Source: Dasytiphilus stammeri_B
GTDB lineage: Bacteria; Pseudomonadota; Gammaproteobacteria; Enterobacterales; Enterobacteriaceae
Length of the DNA stretch: 64,000 nucleotides
Direction of reading: 5' to 3'
NCBI GenBank assembly: GCA_037083765.1
Contig: JBAPLS010000003.1
Coordinates: 58,268-122,267 of the forward strand
The notes under the pieces were generated by a model that saw only the letters and a list, made by a program, of their open reading frames with translations, was not told the DNA's origin and ran no database searches. Positions 1-7,304 of the stretch are shown here, in pieces. The position numbers and the translations under genes were made by a program. How positions within the stretch are numbered: the first letter of the stretch is position 1; the number at the start of each line of letters is the position of its first letter.

Positions 1-115
1 CCATATTTAATGTTATTTTATGTATTTTGGGTACTTGCATTACAGAACTATACTGAAATTGACTCATCAGATTATTGATTACTATAGTTTTATATTTTAA
101 CTGTAAATTAGGCAT
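1..115 (-). CDS. rplE: 50S ribosomal protein L5 (N-terminal part, cut by window edge)
   Basis: Only the first 38 codons lie in the window. The gene starts with ATG at 115-113, three bases after the rplX stop, and runs off the left edge. The translated piece contains SSVMQVPKIHKITLNMG, matching the conserved N-terminal segment of L5, which binds 5S rRNA in the central protuberance of the 50S subunit. Its place after rplN-rplX is the usual spc-operon order. The first residues (MPNLQLKYK) differ from the usual MAKLHDYYK. Confidence 0.85.
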   Translation of the reverse strand, partial: MPNLQLKYKTIVINNLMSQFQYSSVMQVPKIHKITLNM

Positions 116-118
116 CTA

Positions 119-436
119 TTACTCCACCAAATATTCATTATTTTTTTTAAAAAATCGTTTTTTCTTACCCTGATGCCATTTAAAACCAATCCTATCTGCT
201 TCACCAGTTATTTTATTATAGATAGCCACATTAGAAATGTGGATAGGAGATTCTTTGATAATCACTCCCCCTACTTTATTTAAAGCAGGAATCGGTTTTT
301 GATGAATTTTAATTAAATTAATATGTTCAATAATCACCTTATCTATTGATAAAACACGTTTTACTGTACCATGTTTACCTTTATCCTTTCCACTTAATAC
401 TATTACTTCATCTCCAGAACGTATTTTAGCAGCCAT
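119..436 (-). CDS. rplX: 50S ribosomal protein L24
   Basis: Assembly-initiating protein of the 50S subunit that binds the 5' end of 23S rRNA. It has 105 residues, about the usual length. The N-terminal KOW motif is visible (GDEVIVLSGKDKGKHGTV, roughly residues 8-25), as is the basic C-terminus GFKWHQGKKKRFFK. It sits 14 bp after rplN and 3 bp before rplE, in spc-operon order, so translation is probably coupled to the neighbours. Confidence 0.97.
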   Translation of the reverse strand: MAAKIRSGDEVIVLSGKDKGKHGTVKRVLSIDKVIIEHINLIKIHQKPIPALNKVGGVIIKESPIHISNVAIYNKITGEADRIGFKWHQGKKKRFFKKNNEYLVE

Positions 437-450
437 AAATAACTCTTTCC

Positions 451-822
451 TTATAAAACTTCGGGAGCTAGAGAAATTATTTTAGAAAATTTTTCATTTC
501 TTAATTCCCGTGTTACCGGACCAAAAATTCGAGTACCAACCGGTTGATGAGTTGTATTATTTAATAAAATACATGCATTGCCATCAAAACGAATAAGCGA
601 TCCATCACTCCGGCGAATACCTTTTTTAGTGCGTACTACTACCGCTTTCATTACCTCACCTTTTTTAACTTTTCCTCTCGGTATCGCATCTTTGATAGAA
701 ATTTTAATTATATCTCCAATGTTAGCATAGCGTCGACGTGTTCCTCCTAGGACTTTAATACACATAACACTTTTTGCTCCGGAGTTATCCGCTACTGTTA
801 GTATGGTTCGTTCTTGTATCAT
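451..822 (-). CDS. rplN: 50S ribosomal protein L14
   Basis: L14 lies at the interface of the ribosomal subunits, bound to 23S rRNA. The 123-residue product matches the family length and opens with MIQERTILTVADNSGAKSVM, the family signature start. GSLIRFDGNACILLNN and GTRIFGPVTRELR are also conserved. It is the first gene of the spc operon in E. coli. Here it follows rpsQ after 39 bp, and I see no clear terminator between them. Confidence 0.98.
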   Translation of the reverse strand: MIQERTILTVADNSGAKSVMCIKVLGGTRRRYANIGDIIKISIKDAIPRGKVKKGEVMKAVVVRTKKGIRRSDGSLIRFDGNACILLNNTTHQPVGTRIFGPVTRELRNEKFSKIISLAPEVL

Positions 823-861
823 GAATTTAATATTTCCGGTTCTTTGTTAGAATTATTTTTC

Positions 862-1125
862 TTAAGAGTGAATATTTTTTTCTACAATTCGTACTAATAT
901 CCATGATTTAGTTTTAGATAAAGGTCGACATTCTCTAATTTCTACTACATCACCTACTGCACATTCATTATTTTCATCATGGATATGAATTTTTGTAGTA
1001 CGTTTGATAAACTTACCATAAAGAGAATGTTTAAAAAAACGTTCAATACATACCACTGCACTTTTTTGCATTTTATTACTACTTACTCTTCCTTGAATGG
1101 TTTTAATTTTATTCAGTACTGACAT
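862..1125 (-). CDS. rpsQ: 30S ribosomal protein S17
   Basis: Primary 16S rRNA-binding protein of the 30S subunit. It has 87 residues with the family motifs IQGRVSSNKMQKSAVV and DVVEIRECRPLSKTKSW. The ATG at 1125 lies inside the 3' end of rpmC, an overlap of 17 bp in another frame. This is the last gene of the S10 operon. Confidence 0.97.
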   Translation of the reverse strand: MSVLNKIKTIQGRVSSNKMQKSAVVCIERFFKHSLYGKFIKRTTKIHIHDENNECAVGDVVEIRECRPLSKTKSWILVRIVEKNIHS

Positions 1126-1315
1126 TTTTTCTTTTACCTTCTGCTAAGACTCTTTTGATACTTGCAATTTGTCTTCGTAATTTTTTTAACACAGAAGTCT
1201 GCGTTCCAGCCGCAGAAAAACATTGCATTCGTAATTTTAATTTTTCTCTCTTTAAGTTTAGTAACTCTAATTCTAGATCTTGAATGTTTTTATTCTCTTC
1301 GTATTTAATTTTCAC
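1109..1315 (-). CDS. rpmC: 50S ribosomal protein L29
   Basis: Small alpha-helical 50S protein near the polypeptide exit. It has 68 residues against about 63 in E. coli; the extra C-terminal residues (KRKNVSTE) run across the start of rpsQ. The start is GTG at 1315-1313, sharing its first base with the rplP stop (TAGTG), an arrangement that suggests translational coupling. The motif LELLNLKREKLKLRMQ is typical of L29. Confidence 0.93.
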   Translation of the reverse strand: MKIKYEENKNIQDLELELLNLKREKLKLRMQCFSAAGTQTSVLKKLRRQIASIKRVLAEGKRKNVSTE

Positions 1316-1728
1316 TAAATCACCAATTTATTTTTATTTATAAAAGTTGTTTTTAGAGGCAACTTTGCTGTTGCAAGCTTAAAAGCTTCACGAGCTATTT
1401 CTTCTGTAACTCCATCCATTTCATATAAAATTTTTCCAGGTTTCACAACTGCAACCCAATACTCAACATTCCCTTTTCCTTTACCCATGCGTACTTCTAA
1501 GGGTTTTTCTGTAATTGGTTTATCTGGAAAAACTCTAATCCATATTTTACCCTGACGTTTAATAGCCCTATTCATAGCTCGACGTGCAGATTCAATTTGA
1601 CGAGAAGATAAACGTCCTTGCTGAATGGCTTTTAATCCAAAAATACCAAAATGTATTTTTTCCTGTACTTGTCCTCGGTTTCGTCCTTTTTGCATTTTTC
1701 GATATTTAGTCTGCTTAGGCTGTAACAT
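1315..1728 (-). CDS. rplP: 50S ribosomal protein L16
   Basis: L16 helps shape the A site and tRNA positioning on the 50S subunit. I chose the ATG at 1728 because the product then starts MLQPKQTKYRKMQKGRNRG, as in the family. An in-frame start 9 bp upstream would only add MCL. The length is 137 residues, close to the usual 136. FGIFGLKAIQQGRLSSRQIE and MGKGKGNVEYWVAVVKPG are conserved. It overlaps the rpmC start by one base. Confidence 0.97.
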   Translation of the reverse strand: MLQPKQTKYRKMQKGRNRGQVQEKIHFGIFGLKAIQQGRLSSRQIESARRAMNRAIKRQGKIWIRVFPDKPITEKPLEVRMGKGKGNVEYWVAVVKPGKILYEMDGVTEEIAREAFKLATAKLPLKTTFINKNKLVI

Positions 1729-1742
1729 TAAACACAATCTCC

Positions 1743-2465
1743 TTACTTACGATTTTTTCGATGTGTTTTTTCTTTAAAAGAATATCTTCCTATCTTCTTG
1801 TCTGACATAGCATGAACATTGAGATTTAGTTTACGATGTCCTAAAATTTCTCCTTTAAATATCCATACTTTGATTCCTATTACTCCATAAGTAGTTAATG
1901 CCTCACCAAGACTATAATCAATATCTGCTCGAAATGTATGTAATGGTACTCGTCCTTCTCGAGACCATTCCGTGCGAGCGATTTCTGTTCCGCCTAATCT
2001 ACCACTTATTTCTACTTTTATTCCTTTAGCACCTGCTCGCATTGCGTTTTGCACCGCACGTTTCATCGCACGCCGAAACATTATGCGTCGTTCTAATTGA
2101 GATGCGATGCTATCGGCCACTAACTTAGCATCTAATTCTGGTTTTCTTATTTCATGTATATTTATTTGAGTCGGACTGTCCGTAAGATTAGCTACTTGTT
2201 TCCGTAATTTTTCAATATCTTCTCCTTTTTTGCCTATTACAATTCCTGGACGGGCTGAATGTAGAGTTATTCGAATACTTTTAGCAGGACGTTCAATAAC
2301 AATACGAGAAATATAAGCTTTGGATAATCTTTTCATAAGAAATTGGCGAATTTTATAATCGCTTTCTAAATTGGCAGAAAATTCTTTAGTATTTGCGTAC
2401 CATGTTGATATCCAAGTTGTAATAATTCCTAGTCTAAGACCATTCGGATGTGTTTTTTGACCCAT
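1743..2465 (-). CDS. rpsC: 30S ribosomal protein S3
   Basis: S3 is at the mRNA entry side of the 30S head and contributes to mRNA unwinding. The ATG at 2465 gives the family N-terminus MGQKTHPNGLRLGI; an upstream ATG at 2498 would add 11 non-conserved residues overlapping rplV. The 240-residue product has the KH domain (ARPGIVIGKKGEDIEKLR, about residues 68-85) and the C-terminal S3 domain (RAGAKGIKVEISGRLGG). In S10-operon order between rplV and rplP. Confidence 0.97.
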   Translation of the reverse strand: MGQKTHPNGLRLGIITTWISTWYANTKEFSANLESDYKIRQFLMKRLSKAYISRIVIERPAKSIRITLHSARPGIVIGKKGEDIEKLRKQVANLTDSPTQINIHEIRKPELDAKLVADSIASQLERRIMFRRAMKRAVQNAMRAGAKGIKVEISGRLGGTEIARTEWSREGRVPLHTFRADIDYSLGEALTTYGVIGIKVWIFKGEILGHRKLNLNVHAMSDKKIGRYSFKEKTHRKNRK

Positions 2466-2481
2466 TATCAATCTCCAGATC

Positions 2482-2814
2482 TTAATTATCTGATACAATT
2501 ATTGTAATATTACTAGTGCGTTTTAAAATCTGGTCGGCTCGTCCTTTAGCTCTTGGCATAAAACGCTTAATTGTTAAACCTTTATCTATCAGAATTTGTG
2601 TTATTTTTAAACAATCCATGTTGATACCATTATTATTTTTTGCATTAGCCAGAGCTGATCCTAACACTTTTTTAATAATATCCGCTGATTTTTTTTTATT
2701 AAAATTTAGAATTTTTAATGCTTCGGATACTTCTTTTCCACGTACCAGATTCGCAACTATACGCATTTTTTGTGGCGAACATTTAGCATTGCGATATTTT
2801 GCAATATTTTGCAT
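2482..2814 (-). CDS. rplV: 50S ribosomal protein L22
   Basis: L22 lines the nascent-peptide tunnel. The 110-residue product has the conserved SPQKMRIVANLVRGKEVSEA and the C-terminal hairpin region IKRFMPRAKGRADQILKRTS, the part that reaches into the tunnel. It is 9 bp downstream of rpsS and 16 bp upstream of rpsC. Confidence 0.97.
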   Translation of the reverse strand: MQNIAKYRNAKCSPQKMRIVANLVRGKEVSEALKILNFNKKKSADIIKKVLGSALANAKNNNGINMDCLKITQILIDKGLTIKRFMPRAKGRADQILKRTSNITIIVSDN

Positions 2815-2823
2815 TATTACTCC

Positions 2824-3102
2824 TTAGCGTTTTTTCACTTTCCTATCTGGTATATGTCCGCGATAAGTACGAGTAGGAGAAAATTCTCCTAATTTATGTC
2901 CTACCATTTCTTCAGTAATAAAGACCGGAATATGTTGACGTCCATTATGAATAGCAATAGTCAAACCAATCATATTAGGAAATATAGTAGATCGACGTGA
3001 CCAGGTTCGAATAGGTTTTTTATCTTTATTCTGTAGAGATTTTTCTATTTTTTTTAATAAGTGTAAATCAATAAAAGGTCCTTTCTTAATAGAACGAGGC
3101 AT
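2824..3102 (-). CDS. rpsS: 30S ribosomal protein S19
   Basis: S19 sits in the 30S head with S13 and contacts A-site tRNA. It has 92 residues, the usual length. The N-terminus MPRSIKKGPFIDLHLLKK and the signature GHKLGEFSPTRTYRGH are clear. It lies between rplB and rplV as in the standard S10 operon. Confidence 0.98.
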   Translation of the reverse strand: MPRSIKKGPFIDLHLLKKIEKSLQNKDKKPIRTWSRRSTIFPNMIGLTIAIHNGRQHIPVFITEEMVGHKLGEFSPTRTYRGHIPDRKVKKR

Positions 3103-3129
3103 TTTAATTATCCTGCATAAAATAATGAA

Positions 3130-3951
3130 TTATTTTTTACGGTGATGAATAATAAATTTATCAGTATGTTTATTATTACGAGTTTTTTTTCCCTTAGTAG
3201 GTACTCCCCAAGGAGAAACAGGATGTTTCCCAAAATTTCGACCTTCACCTCCTCCATGAGGATGATCAACAGGATTCATAGCAGTGCCTCTAACAGTGGG
3301 ACGAATTCCTCGCCATCTTTTAGCACCAGCTTTTCCGAGCACACGTAACATATGTTCATTATTACCCAGTTCTCCTAATGTAGCTCTACAACGAGATGCG
3401 ATCATCCGTACTTCTCCGGAACGTAATCTAATAGTAACATAAGATGCTTCACGAGCAATAATTTGAGCATATGAACCGGCAGAACGTGCTATCTGTCCTC
3501 CTTTTCCGGGTTTAATTTCTACATTATGGATCATAGTTCCTACTGGTAAATTAATCAGAGGTAAACTATTACCAATCTTTATGGAAATGTTATTACCTGA
3601 TTCTATTTTATCTCCTTTTTTTAAATCTTTCGGAGCTAAAATATAACGTCTTTCACCATCCTTATATAAGATCAGCGCAATATTAGCTGATCTATTCGGA
3701 TCGTATTCGATGCGTTCTACGCAAGCAGGAATATTATCTTTATTTCGTTTAAAATCTATTAATCGATACTGTTGTTTATGGCCTCCTCCAATATGACGGG
3801 TAGTAATTTTTCCCTGGTTATTTCTTCCTCCATTTTTTAATTTACTTTTTAATAAGGGAGAAAAAGCTTTACCTTTATATAAATTTTTATTCACTACTTT
3901 TACTACATGACGACATCCAGGAGAAGTAGGTTTACATTTAACCAGAACCAT
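3130..3951 (-). CDS. rplB: 50S ribosomal protein L2
   Basis: L2 is required for subunit association and supports peptidyl transferase function. It has 273 residues, identical in length to E. coli L2. The near-invariant AMNPVDHPHGGGEGR loop, containing the histidine implicated in peptidyl transfer, is intact, as is the RNA-binding region NRSANIALILYKDGERRYIL. It follows rplW after about 35 bp. Confidence 0.98.
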   Translation of the reverse strand: MVLVKCKPTSPGCRHVVKVVNKNLYKGKAFSPLLKSKLKNGGRNNQGKITTRHIGGGHKQQYRLIDFKRNKDNIPACVERIEYDPNRSANIALILYKDGERRYILAPKDLKKGDKIESGNNISIKIGNSLPLINLPVGTMIHNVEIKPGKGGQIARSAGSYAQIIAREASYVTIRLRSGEVRMIASRCRATLGELGNNEHMLRVLGKAGAKRWRGIRPTVRGTAMNPVDHPHGGGEGRNFGKHPVSPWGVPTKGKKTRNNKHTDKFIIHHRKK

Positions 3952-3986
3952 TTTAAATCCTTATATATCTAGTAATTATTCTTAAT

Positions 3987-4307
3987 TTAATCATTAGTAC
4001 TTTTCATAATTTCATCAACTTGACAACCCTCTTTTAGAGATATATATGCTTTACGCCATGTATATAAGCGACCAGATTTTCCTAGAGACTGATTTTTACC
4101 ATAAGCACGCATTCTTTTTTTCACTACTATGATATTAACATTTTTTACTTCTAATCCGTAAAATTTTTGGATAGCTCTTTTAATTACAACTTTGTTACTA
4201 TTATTAGCCACTCTAATTATAAGAGTATTTTTTTGTTCTAAAAATCGGGTGGATTTTTCAGAAATATGTGGTGAATATAAAACTTCCATAAGCATTTCAT
4301 CATTCAT
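3987..4307 (-). CDS. rplW: 50S ribosomal protein L23
   Basis: L23 is at the tunnel exit and is the docking site for trigger factor and SRP. It has 106 residues (about 100 in E. coli). YSPHISEKSTRFLEQ and the C-terminal WRKAYISLKEG are conserved. Its ATG overlaps the rplD stop by 4 bp (ATGA), a coupled arrangement. Confidence 0.95.
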   Translation of the reverse strand: MNDEMLMEVLYSPHISEKSTRFLEQKNTLIIRVANNSNKVVIKRAIQKFYGLEVKNVNIIVVKKRMRAYGKNQSLGKSGRLYTWRKAYISLKEGCQVDEIMKSTND

Positions 4308-4909
4308 GATAATATTACCTCTAATTGCTTAATTGCATCGATAGTGAATATCACCTGATGAAAAGATAATAAACTGATTGGATTAATATTTGTAATATTT
4401 TGTACATCTACTCCATGTAGATTTCTTGCTGCCCGTATTAAATTCGTTTCTACTTTAGTCAAGTAAATTATTGGTTTGTTTAAAGATAGATCTTTTAATT
4501 TTTGTACTAAAAATTTAGTTTTTGGTTGTTCAAGAGTAAATTTTTGAAATACCAAAATTCTATTTTGACGAAATAATTCAGAGATAATACTTTTTAAAGC
4601 TCCTCGATACATTTTTTTATTTATTTTTTGATTATGTTGTTGAGGTTTAGCTGCAAATGTTACTCCTCCCGAACGCCAAATAGGACTTTGTAATGATCCG
4701 GCTCGGGCCTTACCCGATCCTTTTTGACGCCAGGGTTTTTTACCAGAACCTATCACTTCCCCCCTACTTTTTTGAGCTCTAGTACCTTGTCGTGCTGTCG
4801 CCGCATAAGAGACTATAACTTGATGAATGAGTGGTTCATTGAATTTAAATTTAAAGAAGACATCGGAAAGGATTAGAGACATAGGAACATCTTTTACAGT
4901 TAATTCCAT
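4304..4909 (-). CDS. rplD: 50S ribosomal protein L4
   Basis: L4 binds 23S rRNA and lines the peptide tunnel. In E. coli it also represses its own S10 operon by attenuation in the leader. The 201-residue product keeps the tunnel loop GTRAQKSRGEVIGSGKKPWR followed by QKGSGKARAGS. It overlaps rplC by 10 bp at its 5' end and rplW by 4 bp at its 3' end. Whether it still autoregulates cannot be read here; I did not recognise the E. coli leader hairpins upstream of rpsJ. Confidence 0.96.
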   Translation of the reverse strand: MELTVKDVPMSLILSDVFFKFKFNEPLIHQVIVSYAATARQGTRAQKSRGEVIGSGKKPWRQKGSGKARAGSLQSPIWRSGGVTFAAKPQQHNQKINKKMYRGALKSIISELFRQNRILVFQKFTLEQPKTKFLVQKLKDLSLNKPIIYLTKVETNLIRAARNLHGVDVQNITNINPISLLSFHQVIFTIDAIKQLEVILS

Positions 4910-5562
4910 AAAAAATTACTCCTAGGAGATTCTTTGACCGCGGGTTTGATAAAAATATTAGTACCAGTAGCTCCTGGAACTGATCCTTTTACCATTATAA
5001 AATTATTATCTGAATCAATTTGAACTACTTGTAATCCTTGGATCGTTACTCGTTGATTTCCTAATCTTCCTGCCATTTTTTTTCCTTTAAATACTCTTCC
5101 TGGTGTTTGATTTTGTCCAATAGAACCAGGTACACGATGAGATAAAGAATTACCGTGAGAAGCATCTTGCGTATGAAAATTCCATCGTTTTACGGTTCCA
5201 GCAAAACCCTTCCCTTTTGATGTACCAGTAATATCTACTTTTTTAATATCTCTAAATATCTTTATATTAATACCTTGACCAACCACAAAATTATGACTAT
5301 TATCCTTTGATAAGGAAAACTCCCAAAATCCTCGTCCTACCTTTACGCCTGCTTTGTTACAATGTCCCGCGTGTGGTTTAGAAACTCTATTTGGTTTTTG
5401 TTTCCCCGTAGTCAGCTGAATAGCTTGATAACCATCTTTATCACAAGATTTTATTTGGGTAACAAAATTTACATTCACTTTAATAACTGTGACTGGAATA
5501 GATCTTCCTTCCGGAGTGAAAAATCTAGACATTCCTAGTTTTGTTCCAACTAATCCAAACAT
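4900..5562 (-). CDS. rplC: 50S ribosomal protein L3
   Basis: Early-assembly 50S protein with an extension that reaches the peptidyl transferase centre. It has 220 residues, about ten more than E. coli, with a longer C-terminus (KESPRSNFLWN) that overlaps the rplD start. The long loop GNSLSHRVPGSIGQNQTPG is intact and contains the glutamine that PrmB methylates in E. coli. Confidence 0.97.
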   Translation of the reverse strand: MFGLVGTKLGMSRFFTPEGRSIPVTVIKVNVNFVTQIKSCDKDGYQAIQLTTGKQKPNRVSKPHAGHCNKAGVKVGRGFWEFSLSKDNSHNFVVGQGINIKIFRDIKKVDITGTSKGKGFAGTVKRWNFHTQDASHGNSLSHRVPGSIGQNQTPGRVFKGKKMAGRLGNQRVTIQGLQVVQIDSDNNFIMVKGSVPGATGTNIFIKPAVKESPRSNFLWN

Positions 5563-5579
5563 TATTAACCTCTTTATAA

Positions 5580-5891
5580 CTAACCTAAACTAATTTGTAC
5601 TTCTACTCCTGCTGCTAAATCTAGACGCATTAAAGCATCTACGGTTTTTTCTGTAGGTTCAATAATATCAACTAGACGCTTATGAGTTCGTATTTCATAT
5701 TGATCTCGTGCGTCTTTATTAACATGGGGTGAAATTAGAACAGTAAATCGTTCTTTATGAGTAGGCAGAGGGAGAGGTCCTCGTACTTTTGCCCCCGTTC
5801 GTTTAGCAGTCTCAACAATTTCATATATAGATTGATCAATAAGACGATGATCAAAAGCTTTCAAACGAATTCTGATTTTTTGATTAGGCAT
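5580..5891 (-). CDS. rpsJ: 30S ribosomal protein S10
   Basis: S10 is a 30S head protein and, with NusB, a transcription antitermination factor. It has 103 residues, equal to E. coli. IRIRLKAFDHRLIDQS and GPLPLPTHKERFTVL are conserved. It is the first gene of the S10 operon. In E. coli bfd and bfr separate tufA from rpsJ; here the gap to tuf is only 165 bp. Confidence 0.98.
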   Translation of the reverse strand: MPNQKIRIRLKAFDHRLIDQSIYEIVETAKRTGAKVRGPLPLPTHKERFTVLISPHVNKDARDQYEIRTHKRLVDIIEPTEKTVDALMRLDLAAGVEVQISLG

Positions 5892-5982
5892 AATAATCCT
5901 ATGAGTTAACTACTATCACTCTATAAAATATTTTTAGAGAAATAGTGAATTAAATAGACGATACCATTTAACAAATCATTCC

Positions 5983-6001
5983 TACTACTATTTTAGTAGT
6001 A
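5983..6001 (-). repeat. 8-bp stem, 3-nt loop inverted repeat between tuf and rpsJ
   Basis: The inverted repeat TACTACTA-ttt-TAGTAGTA is the only clear secondary structure in the 165-bp space between tuf and rpsJ. No T-run follows it on the minus strand, so it is not a standard rho-independent terminator. It could protect the tuf mRNA 3' end or be part of the S10 leader; the role is unknown. Confidence 0.35.
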
Positions 6002-6056
6002 TCCAGAACAATAAATAGAAATACAATTTTATATTATTTTGTGTTCAATCTTTTAG

Positions 6057-7241
6057 TTAATTTAAAAATTTAGTTACTACTCCGGCTCCTACAGTCCGTC
6101 CACCTTCTCGAATAGCAAAACGTAACCCTTCATCCATTGCAATAGGATAAAGAAGATTAACTTTCATTTTGATATTATCTCCCGGCATAACCATTTCTAT
6201 TTCAGGTGGTAAAACTATAGTTCCTGTTACATCGGTAGTGCGAAAATAAAATTGAGGACGATAACCCTTAAAAAAGGGAGTATGACGACCTCCTTCTTCC
6301 TTATTCAGGATATATACTTCAGAATCAAAGGTAGAATGTGGTTGAATGGAATTCGGTTTAGCCAACACTTGACCGCGTTCAATATCTTCACGCTTAATTC
6401 CTCGTAACAGTACTCCTATATTTTCTCCTGCACGTCCTTCATCTAATAATTTACGAAACATTTCTACTCCAGTGCAGGTAGATTTGACCGTATTTTTAAT
6501 ACCAATAATTTCTACTTCTTCCCCCACTTTAATTATTCCTCTTTCTACTCTTCCAGTTACTACTGTTCCTCGTCCAGAAATAGAAAATACATCTTCTATA
6601 GGAAGAAGAAAGGGTTGTTCTATTGCTCTTTTTGGTTCAGGTATAAACTCATCTAAGTACGTGGCTAAGTTAAGAATTGATTTTTCCCAGACCGGGTCTC
6701 CTTCTAATGCTTTTAGCGCTGATCCTCGTACAATAGGAGTACTTTCACCCGGAAAATCATATTGTGAAAGTAAATCTCGAACTTCCATTTCTACTAATTC
6801 AAGAAGTTCTTCATCATCAACCATGTCACATTTATTAAGAAAAACAACGATATAAGGAACCCCTACTTGCCGACCTAATAATATATGTTCTCTAGTTTGA
6901 GGCATAGGTCCATCTGTAGCGGCTACTACTAGAATTGCCCCATCCATTTGAGCGGCTCCTGTTATCATATTTTTAACATAATCCGCATGTCCAGGACAAT
7001 CTACATGTGCATAATGACGTTTAGGAGTATCGTACTCTACATGAGAAGTATTAATAGTTATTCCACGAGCTTTTTCTTCTGGAGCATTATCTATTTGATC
7101 AAAAGCACAAGCAGCTCCGCCAAAATGTTTAGATAATACTGCGGTTATAGCAGCAGTGAGAGTAGTTTTGCCATGATCTACATGACCTATCGTTCCAACG
7201 TTAATATGAGGTTTAATACGTTTAAATTTTTCTTTAGACAC
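6057..7241 (-). CDS. tuf: Translation elongation factor Tu
   Basis: GTPase that delivers aminoacyl-tRNA to the ribosomal A site. It has 394 residues, the same as E. coli. The G motifs are intact: GHVDHGKT (residues 19-26), DCPGH (about 81-85) and NKCD (about 136-139). Domains 2 and 3 are complete to the C-terminus VGAGVVTKFLN. It lies 63 bp after fusA. Only one copy is seen here; reduced genomes often keep a single tuf, but the window cannot show whether a second exists. Confidence 0.98.
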   Translation of the reverse strand: MSKEKFKRIKPHINVGTIGHVDHGKTTLTAAITAVLSKHFGGAACAFDQIDNAPEEKARGITINTSHVEYDTPKRHYAHVDCPGHADYVKNMITGAAQMDGAILVVAATDGPMPQTREHILLGRQVGVPYIVVFLNKCDMVDDEELLELVEMEVRDLLSQYDFPGESTPIVRGSALKALEGDPVWEKSILNLATYLDEFIPEPKRAIEQPFLLPIEDVFSISGRGTVVTGRVERGIIKVGEEVEIIGIKNTVKSTCTGVEMFRKLLDEGRAGENIGVLLRGIKREDIERGQVLAKPNSIQPHSTFDSEVYILNKEEGGRHTPFFKGYRPQFYFRTTDVTGTIVLPPEIEMVMPGDNIKMKVNLLYPIAMDEGLRFAIREGGRTVGAGVVTKFLN

Positions 7242-7304
7242 TGAATAATTCCTTAATCAAACTTAATTATTTACAACAAATAAGACGTTGTTCCTAAATA
7301 TACG

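Noticed and set aside
2516..2827. Plus-strand 103-codon frame opposite rplV
   Set aside because: Antisense shadow of a conserved ribosomal protein gene, with no family resemblance. The same applies to 3142-3348, 6472-6855 and 6948-7136.
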